NCBI GenBank assembly: GCA_964579855.1
Contig: CAZOIM010000003.1
Span: forward strand, 1 to 53,047
Length of the DNA stretch: 53,047 nucleotides
DNA from: JADGQA01 sp964579855
Lineage (GTDB): Bacteria; Bacteroidota; Ignavibacteria; UBA10030
Direction of reading: 5' to 3'
The notes beneath the pieces were generated by a model, which was not told where the DNA came from, made no database searches, and saw nothing but the letters and a program-made list of their open reading frames with translations. The stretch's first letter is position 1. Each line of letters starts with the position of its first letter. A program made the translations under genes and the position numbers. This document shows, piece after piece, positions 10,903-19,175 of the stretch.

Positions 10903-11775
10903 ATGCTGAAGCTTGTGCAGCGATTTTTCAATGAGGGGGTTGTCACGAACAGTTTTCCTACGATCGTGACTGAACCTCCTGATGGTTTTCTCGGCAAGCC
11001 GGTTATTGATTTCGAGCGATGCACGGTGTGTGACAAGTGTGCCGACGCCTGTCCGACCGGGGCAATAAGCATCAAAACCGTAACACAAACGAAAAGTCCC
11101 ATCGAGACAGAAAGAATCCTCACGTTGAATTATGGGGATTGCATTTTTTGTGGTGAATGCGCAGTGGCTTGTCCCGAAGCTGTTTCTATGACAAAGCAGT
11201 TTCAGCTCGCCGTCACGAATAAAGAGGATCTTGTTACGCAAGCCCGATACCGAGATGACGGTGAAGGCAAGTTCACATTTGTCGGAATGATTCAAAGCCC
11301 GGTTCACCACGAAGCCAGTGTGGACGAATTGGGACTCCGGCTTAAAGAAACAATCGACAAGATCCTGGGCCGTTCACTCCATATCCGAGAAGTCGACGCC
11401 GGATCGTGTAATGGGTGCGAAGTTGAAATCACCTCTCTCAACAATCCCATCTATGACATTGAACGATTTGGAATCCATTTTGTGGCTTCACCGCGCCATG
11501 CTGATATGTTGCTTGTGACCGGCCCGGTTACTCGCAACATGGCGATAGCGTTGAAACACACATATGACGCGACCCCGGGTCCCAAAGTGATCGTTGCTGT
11601 AGGTGCGTGCGCGATTGGAGGAGGGATCTTCGGCCAGAGCTATGCATCGTGCGGAGGTGTTGATGTCGTTCTCCCGGTCGACGTTTATATTCCGGGTTGT
11701 CCGCCGAGACCTGAGGCTCTCCTGCACGGAATTCTCCTCGCCGTGGGTCGAATGCATCAGCTTCTCCATCGTTGA
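10903..11775 (+). CDS. fusion of a 2[4Fe-4S] ferredoxin (HyfH/NuoI-like) and a NuoB/HyfI-like small subunit
   Basis: 290 residues joining two subunits that are separate in E. coli Hyf. Residues about 30-95 form an 8-Fe ferredoxin with CTVCDKCADACPTGA and CIFCGECAVACPEAV. Residues about 150-290 are NuoB-like, with SCNGCEVEITSLNNPIYD, VGACAIGGGIFG and YIPGCPPRPEALLHG providing the four ligands of the N2-type cluster. The iron-sulfur wire is therefore intact even though the neighbouring large subunit has lost its NiFe ligands. This is the last gene of the operon; a stem-loop follows six bases after the stop. Confidence 0.9.
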   Translation: MLKLVQRFFNEGVVTNSFPTIVTEPPDGFLGKPVIDFERCTVCDKCADACPTGAISIKTVTQTKSPIETERILTLNYGDCIFCGECAVACPEAVSMTKQFQLAVTNKEDLVTQARYRDDGEGKFTFVGMIQSPVHHEASVDELGLRLKETIDKILGRSLHIREVDAGSCNGCEVEITSLNNPIYDIERFGIHFVASPRHADMLLVTGPVTRNMAIALKHTYDATPGPKVIVAVGACAIGGGIFGQSYASCGGVDVVLPVDVYIPGCPPRPEALLHGILLAVGRMHQLLHR

Positions 11776-11780
11776 ATCCC

Positions 11781-11808
11781 GTGCCGACTATGGACATCAG
11801 GTCGGCAC
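11781..11808 (+). terminator. stem-loop after the Ehr operon
   Basis: Perfect 8-bp stem GTGCCGAC/GTCGGCAC with a 12-base loop, six bases after the last stop codon. The tail CAATTTCC is poor in T, so it may act as a 3' stabiliser or weak terminator rather than a classical intrinsic terminator. No gene is seen in 11809-11954. Confidence 0.45.
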
Positions 11809-11954
11809 CAATTTCCAGGACTGAAATCTCCTATTGCCTCTCGTGTAATTCTCTTGTTCATCTTCATTGTGCTTGATATCCGAAAGAATTCGTTTCTTCT
11901 AAGATCGATAACTATTACCTTTTCAAAACTCTGAACCAGAGATCGAATTCGAAC

Positions 11955-13199
11955 GTGAACCATACACGCCGGGATATTTCCACGCTGTTCGCCACAAGCA
12001 TTACGAGGCTCTTCGCTTACGGATTTCTATCCGTTGTCCTGGCTCTGTATCTTGCTGAAATCGGATTGAGCGAGCAGGAGATTGGCTTGTTGTTTACACT
12101 GACTCTTCTGGGAGATGCCGGAGTTTCGCTCTGGATCACCACGAGGGCAGATCGGATGGGCAGGCGAAGTATGCTTATCGTCGGCGCAAGTCTCATGATT
12201 TTTTCGGGAATCGTCTTTGCCCTTACTTCCAATATTGTGCTGCTGATTGCTGCCGCCATTATCGGCGTTATCAGTCCGAGCGGAAAGGAGATTGGTCCGT
12301 TTCTCTCCATTGAGCAGGCAGCGCTTTCTCAATTGTTACCGAACGAACGACGCACGCACGTTTTCGCGTGGTACAATTTGGCGGGCTCATTATCCGGCGC
12401 GTTCGGGGCTCTGGCAGGTGGAATGATAGCACACGCACTTCAAGTCAATGGATTCACGGCAGCCGCTTCATATCGTGCGCTCGTGTTCGGTTATGCGGGT
12501 TGTGGCGTGGTGATGGCGATTCTCTTCCTCAGGCTGTCCTCCGCGGCGGAAGCTTCTCGGGCAACGCTGCCCCCGTTTGTGCGTGCTTCTTTTGGTCTGC
12601 ATCGCTCGCGATCTGTCGTCATGCGGATGAGCGCTTTGTTTGGTCTCGATGCATTCGCCGGAGGCTTCATCGTACAGAGCATGATCGCCTATTGGTTCTA
12701 TCTCAAATTCCACGTGAGTGTCGACGTGCTCGGAGAAATTTTCTTCGGCGCGAACCTCATCGCAGGAGTCTCGGCTCTTCTTGCCGCGAGTGTCGCGAAG
12801 CGGATTGGACTCGTGAACACCATGGTGGTTACGCACCTTCCTTCGAACATCCTGCTCTGTCTCGTACCGCTGATGCCCACACTACCGTGGGCAATCGCAA
12901 TGCTTTTATTGCGGTTTACCATTTCTCAAATGGATGTGCCGACGCGCCAATCCTATACGATGGCAGTCGTTACAGAAGACGAACGATCGGCGGCATCAGG
13001 CGTTACCACGATTGCCCGTTCGCTGGGAGCAAGCATCTCTCCGGCACTTACGGGGATATTCCTTGCCAGTCCGGCACTTCTCAGTCTTCCATTCTTTCTC
13101 GCTGGCGGATTGAAAATCGTCTACGATGTATTGATCTATGGAAGCTTCAGAACACTCAAACCACCGGAAGAATCTATTGCGACAATAAGGGAGGATTAA
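11955..13199 (+). CDS. MFS transporter, substrate unknown
   Basis: 414 residues with about 12 membrane helices and major-facilitator features: the loop 2-3 motif ADRMGRRSML, a twin-domain layout, and GVTTIARSLGASISPALTG in the C-terminal half. Typical of small MFS exporters; the substrate cannot be told from sequence. The start is GTG 11955 (reads MNHTRRDIS), with no strong ribosome site upstream; the hydrophobic part begins at once, so a later start is unlikely. It stands alone between the Ehr operon and a poorly coding stretch at 13200-13684. Confidence 0.85.
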   Translation: MNHTRRDISTLFATSITRLFAYGFLSVVLALYLAEIGLSEQEIGLLFTLTLLGDAGVSLWITTRADRMGRRSMLIVGASLMIFSGIVFALTSNIVLLIAAAIIGVISPSGKEIGPFLSIEQAALSQLLPNERRTHVFAWYNLAGSLSGAFGALAGGMIAHALQVNGFTAAASYRALVFGYAGCGVVMAILFLRLSSAAEASRATLPPFVRASFGLHRSRSVVMRMSALFGLDAFAGGFIVQSMIAYWFYLKFHVSVDVLGEIFFGANLIAGVSALLAASVAKRIGLVNTMVVTHLPSNILLCLVPLMPTLPWAIAMLLLRFTISQMDVPTRQSYTMAVVTEDERSAASGVTTIARSLGASISPALTGIFLASPALLSLPFFLAGGLKIVYDVLIYGSFRTLKPPEESIATIRED

Positions 13200-13684
13200 A
13201 GAATACTGTTGTCGTGTCAGTCAATCGCAGAGGCCAACCATCATAACTACGGAGGATGAATACGATCCGGTCGTTTCAAAGTAATACTGATTTGTTCGAT
13301 GTCGCTATGAACGTCGAGTTATGGAAACTCCCGGGACGGAAACGGTGGTTGTGCTTTTCCAAAATTGCCAGGATCATTCGTGGAACCAAAAACAATATTA
13401 TGAGGTCGTCGGAAGACAAGCGGGCAATTACCTTCGTGCTGGAATTTCCATATTTGAAAATGCCAGTGCGGTCGTGTGCGAGATGCGTGGCGTTTGTCGT
13501 TCGATTATGCTATACTATGTTGTTCGATCGACGGAGAAGTTGTGCGCGATTAAGCCCGGAATTTCGACTAATGTACTATCCGCATCGTTTACAAACGACG
13601 ATCCTCCAACCTGATATTATTCGTCCCAATAGACTGTATGAAGAAGGCATGTCCCGGTTACACGGAATGGCTCGAGGTTAATCC
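13200..13684. other. gene-poor stretch with no convincing coding sequence
   Basis: Two overlapping open frames (13256-13681 and 13321-13614) exist, but neither shows a recognisable domain, a credible ribosome site or normal composition (runs of Cys and Arg). It may be a decayed gene or an upstream regulatory stretch. Nothing else is visible. Confidence 0.4.
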
Positions 13685-14236
13685 ATGAAATATCTTAAAC
13701 CCATCGGTCTGCGAGGGAAAGAGTACTTTACCAAATACCCTGCAATTCTCTCCGGGTGCATAATTTACGGCTACATGTATTTCGCAATCATCCGTCTGTT
13801 TCTCAAAGTGAAATACGGGACTGTGACATTGGGCGATGCCTACGATATTTTTAGCGCGCTCCCGTTCATGTGGCTTCTTTCTGTTGCGATGGTGAAAGTC
13901 ATCGAGATCCGGACCAAGTTGCACGAGAGTCAAACGCAGAACTTCCAGGACCAGGAACAATTGCGAGTGAGAGAGACCCAACTCAACACGATGAAAGAAG
14001 TCGTGCGTGGATTGCAGCACCACATCAATAACCCCCTTGCCATTATTTCACTTTGCGTGTCGCGCGTAAAAAGGAGATTTGCGGAAAATCAGGATGGACT
14101 TGAGGATGCGCAACAAATCGAATTGGCATCAAAACGTATCTCTGATGCGTTGGCGTCCTTTGCCAATGCTCAAAAGTACGAAAGTGAACAAATCCCGTCC
14201 ACGAATGGAACCATGGCAGTTCCACCGAAACGATGA
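13685..14236 (+). CDS. membrane protein with lone HisKA-type phosphoacceptor domain (kinase lacking ATPase)
   Basis: 183 residues. Two membrane helices (about 20-40 and 55-70) are followed by a coiled coil and a histidine-kinase dimerisation motif, VVRGLQHHINNPLAIISLC, with His112 as the probable phosphoacceptor. The protein stops soon after the second HisKA helix, so there is no HATPase domain with N, G1 or G2 boxes. No HATPase frame follows before the response regulator, which begins 96 bases downstream. It could be a membrane phosphotransfer/docking protein or the stump of a kinase truncated long ago. Confidence 0.65.
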   Translation: MKYLKPIGLRGKEYFTKYPAILSGCIIYGYMYFAIIRLFLKVKYGTVTLGDAYDIFSALPFMWLLSVAMVKVIEIRTKLHESQTQNFQDQEQLRVRETQLNTMKEVVRGLQHHINNPLAIISLCVSRVKRRFAENQDGLEDAQQIELASKRISDALASFANAQKYESEQIPSTNGTMAVPPKR

Positions 14237-14332
14237 CCGGTCCAGTCACTTCCCTGGATTCGACGTCGGGATAATGAGTTATGGCAAGGAGCGCAGTACT
14301 CGAAAGCATTGGATCTTCGTAAAGGAACATTG

Positions 14333-15313
14333 ATGCCTCAGCTTACACCGAGAGATGACGTAAGGAAAGCTGCAAGCGAAATTCTCAAGCGCGTCGATCA
14401 GCTCATCAAAGCCGGAGAGATTGATCATGCGATCAGAGAAATCATCCATGCAAAAGAAATTGATCCGTCGAACGTCTATGTCCACGCTTATGAGGAGAGG
14501 CTTGCGTTCCTGAAGGAGGAACACGAAAAGAACGCCGCGCGGGAAACAACACGAAAGGAAGTACAACACGCTGCGCAGAAAAGGGATGATGAGCTTCGGG
14601 CTCGAACTGAAGAAGTGAAGCAGGTTGAAGCAAAGAAAGTTTCGGAAAACGTACAGGAAAGACTGGAGCCTCACATTGTAGTCCGTGAGGAAACCACAGT
14701 CCGAGAGGAGCAAAAGCTCGATGAGTCCGGAATTGTGGGAACTAGTCCTCAGGAAAGTATTTATGTAAAGGCATTCAGGAAGATGTGGTCATCTGCCGCG
14801 ATCACTCCTCAGCATGCGGTGGCATTGGAACAGCTTGGCAAGGAACTGGGCATCTCTCCTGAACGTCAACTTCAGCTCGAGCATCGACTCCACCAAAATC
14901 CTCAGCCAGATTCCCGACCTGCGAATATCCTTGTGATTGATGACGACGAAAAGATGCTATCGTTGATTGCCCAAATGCTCTCTTATCACGGGTACGAAGT
15001 TACAGCACTTCAGACGTCGGATGAAGCATACACACTTCTCAAGAAGTGGAAACCCGGATTGATTTTGTGTGATGTTAACCTGGAAACTTCAACGATGGGA
15101 GGTTTCAGTTTCTACGAGAAGATTCGGCATTTCGAACATCTCAAAGACGTGCCCTTCCTCTTCCTCACGGGATTGAGCGACGAAATCCTTGTTCGAACGG
15201 GAAAAGAACTAGGAGTTGATGATTACCTTACAAAACCCATCTCAGAGCAAAGCCTGGTAGCTACGATCAAAGGGAAACTCAAAAGGTTCAGCGAACTGAA
15301 GGGTAAATCGTAA
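14333..15313 (+). CDS. response regulator with N-terminal TPR-like/coiled-coil region and C-terminal receiver
   Basis: 326 residues from ATG 14333, which has AAAGGA six bases upstream; an in-frame start at 14309 is less likely. Residues about 1-60 form a TPR-like helical pair (IDHAIREIIHAKEIDPSN). A charged coiled coil with many Glu, Lys and Arg follows, then a helical segment (KELGISPERQLQLEHRL). A CheY-like receiver begins at ILVIDDDEKM and has Asp in LILCDVNLE, Thr in FLFLTGLS and Lys in YLTKPIS. No output domain follows, so it probably signals by protein contact. It lies just after the HisKA-only gene, a likely partner. Confidence 0.82.
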   Translation: MPQLTPRDDVRKAASEILKRVDQLIKAGEIDHAIREIIHAKEIDPSNVYVHAYEERLAFLKEEHEKNAARETTRKEVQHAAQKRDDELRARTEEVKQVEAKKVSENVQERLEPHIVVREETTVREEQKLDESGIVGTSPQESIYVKAFRKMWSSAAITPQHAVALEQLGKELGISPERQLQLEHRLHQNPQPDSRPANILVIDDDEKMLSLIAQMLSYHGYEVTALQTSDEAYTLLKKWKPGLILCDVNLETSTMGGFSFYEKIRHFEHLKDVPFLFLTGLSDEILVRTGKELGVDDYLTKPISEQSLVATIKGKLKRFSELKGKS

Positions 15314-15381
15314 CTCTTGTGGTGGATGTGCAGAACATTGAAGTGCCGAATACCTCCTCATCGGATTTTTGACAACGATCT

Positions 15382-16038
15382 GTGGATTCCGAATCTCTGA
15401 TATTTCCAAAACCTCAAACGAACCGACCTGCCTCAGAACAAAAGGCGTTGCCCCCCCAACCGGTCGATCCGATTGAAAGACTCTTGCCCCTGGGTCTTAA
15501 ACTGCTCGGCATGTTCCTTTGTGGAGTCTTGCTTTACCAATCAGCAGACTCCGGATCAGCGTTTCCACCGCTTCCTCAATCTCTTCTCTACAATCTGTAC
15601 TATGTTGCCATCATTACCCCGCTTCATGAAGGAGGTCATTTTCTTTTCATGCTGTTTGGAAGGACCTTGTATATCCTCGGCGGGTCATTTTGGCAAGTGA
15701 TGACTCCCCTCATCCTCTTTGCCGTGGCGATGAAACAGAAATCCTGGTTTGCGTATGTTTGGCTTGGTCTCGCCGGTACTCACTGGATTTCACTCTCCTC
15801 CTACATTTACGATGCTCCATTTCGCTCTCTTCCACTCCTCGGTGGACACAAGAGTGGTCACGATTGGTATAACCTTCTGATCCATTGGCAAATGTTGGAC
15901 GACGCAGCGAGTATCTCGGACTTTGTGTACTACACAGGAATCACTCTGGGAATTGCAGGAATCGTATCCGGCATTTCGGTCGCCATCATTGCGTATATCA
16001 AGTCTCCCCGCACCAAGTCGATCCTGCTCGAACCATAG
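15382..16038 (+). CDS. polytopic membrane protein with HEGGH motif, possible intramembrane metalloprotease
   Basis: 218 residues with a soluble proline-rich N-terminus (about 1-32) and five or so hydrophobic helices. One helix starts TPLHEGGHFLFMLFGR: His82-Glu83-Gly-Gly-His86 fits the HExxH zinc motif of M50-like membrane proteases. A later loop has LLGGHKSGHDWYNLL, which could supply a third ligand or an active-site turn. Length and topology are M50-like, but I cannot confirm the family. The start is GTG 15382. The gene stands between the response regulator and a radical SAM gene, with short spacers. Confidence 0.65.
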   Translation: MDSESLIFPKPQTNRPASEQKALPPQPVDPIERLLPLGLKLLGMFLCGVLLYQSADSGSAFPPLPQSLLYNLYYVAIITPLHEGGHFLFMLFGRTLYILGGSFWQVMTPLILFAVAMKQKSWFAYVWLGLAGTHWISLSSYIYDAPFRSLPLLGGHKSGHDWYNLLIHWQMLDDAASISDFVYYTGITLGIAGIVSGISVAIIAYIKSPRTKSILLEP

Positions 16039-16116
16039 GTCGTCGCTCTTTCCGTCTCCCGATCCTCTGTTTTCCGGGTGTTTGACAATACGACAAATTT
16101 GTCATATTGTGAAAAT

Positions 16117-17184
16117 ATGGCATACGGACAAATCGCCGGTCGTGGTGCGGGATTCAATCCACCCAATAGATTCGAAGAAATTTCCATACGTCCTGCTCCC
16201 GAGGATATAGCTCAATACTTCGAAGATCCGGAACCTAATGCAAAGGTCCTCACGAAGTTTTACTTCGACCACACCAAGTCCATACTCGCAAAGAACGAAA
16301 GTCCTGATTTGGGATTTACGTATAGCCTCAATCCATATCGTGGTTGCGAACACGGCTGTATCTATTGCTATGCACGCCCTTCACACGAGTATCTTGGCTT
16401 CTCTTCCGGAATCGATTTTGAATCAAAGATCCTTGTCAAGTTGAATGCCGCGAAACTCCTGAGAGAAGCGTTTATGGCAAAATCCTGGATACCACAGACG
16501 ATACTTCTTTCCGGAGAAACCGATTGCTACCAACCAGTCGAACGAAAACTCCAAATCACGCGTGAATGTCTCAAAGTATTCCTGGAGTATAGAAATCCCG
16601 TCTCCATCATCACAAAAAACGCTTTGGTGAGACGCGACCTGGACCTTTTGAAAGAACTTGCCGGTTTCAACCTTGTTTCCGTTACCATCAGCGTCACAAC
16701 GCTCGATGAGTCTTTGGCCAGAAGGATGGAGCCCCGAACGTCATCTCCGCTAAACAGGCTCGAAACTGTGAATTATCTGGCAACCAATGGAATTCCTGTG
16801 AGCGTGAATATCGCCCCGGTCATTCCCGGCCTGAACGATATCGAAATTCCCGCAATAGTAAAACGAGCGGCGGAATGCGGGGTCTCAAGCATTGCCTATT
16901 CGATGCTGAGACTACCCTATGCTGTAAAAGATTTGTTCCTCGACTGGCTCAGACGAGAGCTCCCGGAAAAGGCGCAAAAGATCGAAAACCGCATCAGGGA
17001 TACGCGTAATGGAAAACTGAGCAATTCGGAATTCGGTATACGGATGAGCGGAGAAGGGAAGATTGCTGAATCCATCGAGCAATTGTTTAGGTCCTCGATG
17101 ATGCGTGCCAGCCTGAAAAGTTCGAGATCAAGTCTGTCGACGAATTTGTTTATCAGAAACAAGGATCAATTCGGATTGTTTTGA
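16117..17184 (+). CDS. PA0069-family radical SAM protein
   Basis: 355 residues from ATG 16117, which gives the family-typical beginning MAYGQIAGRGAGFNPPNRFE; an open frame extends to 16078 without family sequence. The radical SAM cluster motif is GCEHGCIYCYARPSHEYLGF (CxxxCxxC), with Cys ligands for a 4Fe-4S cluster that cleaves S-adenosylmethionine. GETDCYQPVERKLQITRE and ITKNALVRRDLDLL are typical of this group, which is related to spore photoproduct lyase-like proteins but has no settled function. It faces the anti-sigma gene convergently. Confidence 0.88.
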   Translation: MAYGQIAGRGAGFNPPNRFEEISIRPAPEDIAQYFEDPEPNAKVLTKFYFDHTKSILAKNESPDLGFTYSLNPYRGCEHGCIYCYARPSHEYLGFSSGIDFESKILVKLNAAKLLREAFMAKSWIPQTILLSGETDCYQPVERKLQITRECLKVFLEYRNPVSIITKNALVRRDLDLLKELAGFNLVSVTISVTTLDESLARRMEPRTSSPLNRLETVNYLATNGIPVSVNIAPVIPGLNDIEIPAIVKRAAECGVSSIAYSMLRLPYAVKDLFLDWLRRELPEKAQKIENRIRDTRNGKLSNSEFGIRMSGEGKIAESIEQLFRSSMMRASLKSSRSSLSTNLFIRNKDQFGLF

Positions 17185-17253
17185 ACCGACAATTGCTCGG
17201 GGAGATGTGATGACGATTCTGGGATGTTCGAGGGAAGGTTGAGGGTGGTTTGC

Positions 17254-17493
17254 TCAGCCTTTTATCTTGAGCTTGGCGAACAATTTCTTCCTCGAACGTT
17301 TCGGAAAATTTGGGGTCGGGATGTGCTGATAGATCAGCACAGTCTTTTTCAGACTGTCGAGATAGGCTGTACAATTCGGACACGACGCCAGATGTTTCTT
17401 GATGGCCCTGCATTCGGCGGAATTGATGTGTTCGTCAAGTTCTCCGCAAACGTGTTTCGTCACTTCGAGGCAATCAATCTTTTTGAGATTCAT
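17254..17493 (-). CDS. zinc-binding anti-sigma factor (ZAS/mycothiol-type, short)
   Basis: 79 residues with HINSAECRAIKKHLASCPNC, matching the His-x3-Cys-x2-Cys zinc pattern of ZAS anti-sigma factors. There is no membrane helix, so it is a soluble redox- or metal-sensing type. The start overlaps the sigma-factor stop by four bases (17490-17493), the usual arrangement of an ECF sigma factor and its inhibitor. The position downstream of cydAB and the Cys-based fold point to redox or oxygen control (inference). Confidence 0.85.
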   Translation of the reverse strand: MNLKKIDCLEVTKHVCGELDEHINSAECRAIKKHLASCPNCTAYLDSLKKTVLIYQHIPTPNFPKRSRKKLFAKLKIKG

Positions 17494-18116
17494 GTTGTCA
17501 TGTACTCATTGAGTTGTTCACGAAGAAATATTCTGGCCCTTCTAAGGCGTGATTTGACTGCCGGGATAGACAGCTTGAGGACCTTGGAGACTTCTTCGGC
17601 TGACTCGCCTTCAATATCCCGGAGCACAAAAACCACCCTGTAGTCCACCGGCAATTTCTTAATAGCGCCATCCAACAGCGATCGCAGTTCTTTATTCATG
17701 AGCGAATCAATCGGCGTATCCTTCCACGAGGCTATAGTCTGGACGATGTGACCCTCGGCATCTTTAATCGGATCTTCGTGAAACCCGTCGGGGGCATCGA
17801 TACTGATTGACGCTCGATCCATCTTGCTCTGACGGTGTTTCATCATGCAATTATTCACAACGATAGAATACAACCACGTAGTGAATTTCGACTTGCCATC
17901 GAATTGCTTCAATTTGCGGAAAACGTTCACGAATGTATCCTGCCAGGCTTCTTCCGCTCTTTCCCTATCGTGACACACTTTGTAGGCAAAACCATAGACT
18001 GTCGATTCGTACTGTTTGACGAGCTGGGCGAAGGCGCGCTCGTCACCATTTTGCGCTTTTCGTATGACAGCCATGTCGCGGCTTTCGGATTCGCGTTGAT
18101 GTTCCCTGGATTTCAA
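17490..18116 (-). CDS. ECF-type RNA polymerase sigma factor
   Basis: About 208 residues. Region 2 is visible as FAQLVKQYESTVYGFAYKVC and AEEAWQDTFVNVFRKL; region 4 is LPVDYRVVFVLRDIEGESAEEVSKVLKLSIPAVKSRLRRAR. I chose TTG 18116, whose TTGA overlaps the cydB stop and leaves a short leader before the helix; ATG 18074 is the alternative. An open frame reaches back to 18203 inside cydB but is not sigma-like there. The gene is translationally coupled to cydB upstream and to the anti-sigma gene downstream, so cytochrome bd and this regulator are probably co-transcribed. Confidence 0.88.
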   Translation of the reverse strand: MKSREHQRESESRDMAVIRKAQNGDERAFAQLVKQYESTVYGFAYKVCHDRERAEEAWQDTFVNVFRKLKQFDGKSKFTTWLYSIVVNNCMMKHRQSKMDRASISIDAPDGFHEDPIKDAEGHIVQTIASWKDTPIDSLMNKELRSLLDGAIKKLPVDYRVVFVLRDIEGESAEEVSKVLKLSIPAVKSRLRRARIFLREQLNEYMTT

Positions 18117-19147
18117 TAGACGTCCGTACTCACTTTCCCGCGAAACGACCGATAGACATACACGAAGTATCCAAAGGTGAGGAGCATGCCAAATATCCAC
18201 CACGTAAACCCGACGCTCAAACCATACTGTTGTGCCGCGGTATTATAGATCGTGAGACCGTACTGAGGTTCAGTCGACGAGGGAAGGACATTTGGGTAAA
18301 GGCCAAAGGCCGTGCTGGCCAACATGCCGACGACGAATGCTGAAGAGGAAAGGAATGCGAGGAAATCCTGTTTTCGACGATTGTGATACATCATTCCGGA
18401 TGTCCCGACAGCACCGGTAAGGACAAAGACGAACCCCCACGGATGGGCGGAAAAATTGTCCCAAATCTGCGGCCTAATGTATGATGCTGCAATCAACGCA
18501 ACGATTGAACACGAGACAATCCCCCACCACGCAATGAATGCAATGGATCGGGCCCGACTCTGAATCTCTCCTTCAGTTTTCATCGCAACATAATTGCTGC
18601 CGTGAGAGGTAAGGGTGAAGAATGCAACCAGCCCCATTACAACAGTGAACCAGTCCAGGATTCCCGCCTGCGGAACGACCGTAAACGTTGTCCACAACGG
18701 CTCGAAGAAATACCCTTCTTGATTCAGCGGAACGCCGCGCACCACGTTGCCAAGAGCGGCACCGAAGAATATGGCAAGGAGAATACTGGCGAATGAAAAC
18801 GTGAAATCCCAGAATCTGATCCACAGTGGATGACGAATGGAATGGCGGAATTCAATTCCAAGGCCCCGCAACATCAACAACCATAGGACGATAATAAGAG
18901 GAAGGTAGAATCCGCTAAAACTGGATGCATAGAGAAGAGGGAAGGCCATATACAACGACCCACCGGCTGCGAGGATCCACACCTCGTTCCCGTCCCAAAC
19001 AGGACCGATGGTTCGAAGAATGATGCTACGTTCATCTTCCGTTCTTCCCGCCAATAAATGGATAATCCCGGCACCGATATCAAAACCGTCGAGAACGACA
19101 TACATTGCCAGCATGAACGCGATTATCGTGAACCAGAGTGTTTCCAT
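18113..19147 (-). CDS. cydB: cytochrome bd ubiquinol oxidase subunit II
   Basis: 344 residues with eight to nine membrane helices. The start METLWFTIIAFMLAMYVVLDGFDIGAGI is diagnostic for CydB, and GPVWDGNEVWILAAGGSLYMAFP is the conserved helix-2 region. With CydA it forms the high-affinity quinol oxidase that reduces oxygen to water. It begins 28 bases after cydA and ends overlapping the sigma-factor start. Confidence 0.95.
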   Translation of the reverse strand: METLWFTIIAFMLAMYVVLDGFDIGAGIIHLLAGRTEDERSIILRTIGPVWDGNEVWILAAGGSLYMAFPLLYASSFSGFYLPLIIVLWLLMLRGLGIEFRHSIRHPLWIRFWDFTFSFASILLAIFFGAALGNVVRGVPLNQEGYFFEPLWTTFTVVPQAGILDWFTVVMGLVAFFTLTSHGSNYVAMKTEGEIQSRARSIAFIAWWGIVSCSIVALIAASYIRPQIWDNFSAHPWGFVFVLTGAVGTSGMMYHNRRKQDFLAFLSSSAFVVGMLASTAFGLYPNVLPSSTEPQYGLTIYNTAAQQYGLSVGFTWWIFGMLLTFGYFVYVYRSFRGKVSTDVY

Positions 19148-19175
19148 CCTATTTCCCGATCAATTGGTTTTGTCG

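Noticed and set aside
10258..11310. 350-codon frame on the minus strand
   Set aside because: It lies antisense across the large-subunit and ferredoxin genes, whose motifs are clear on the plus strand.
12368..13246. 292-codon frame on the plus strand
   Set aside because: It is a shifted frame across the MFS transporter, with a basic, low-complexity composition and no domain.
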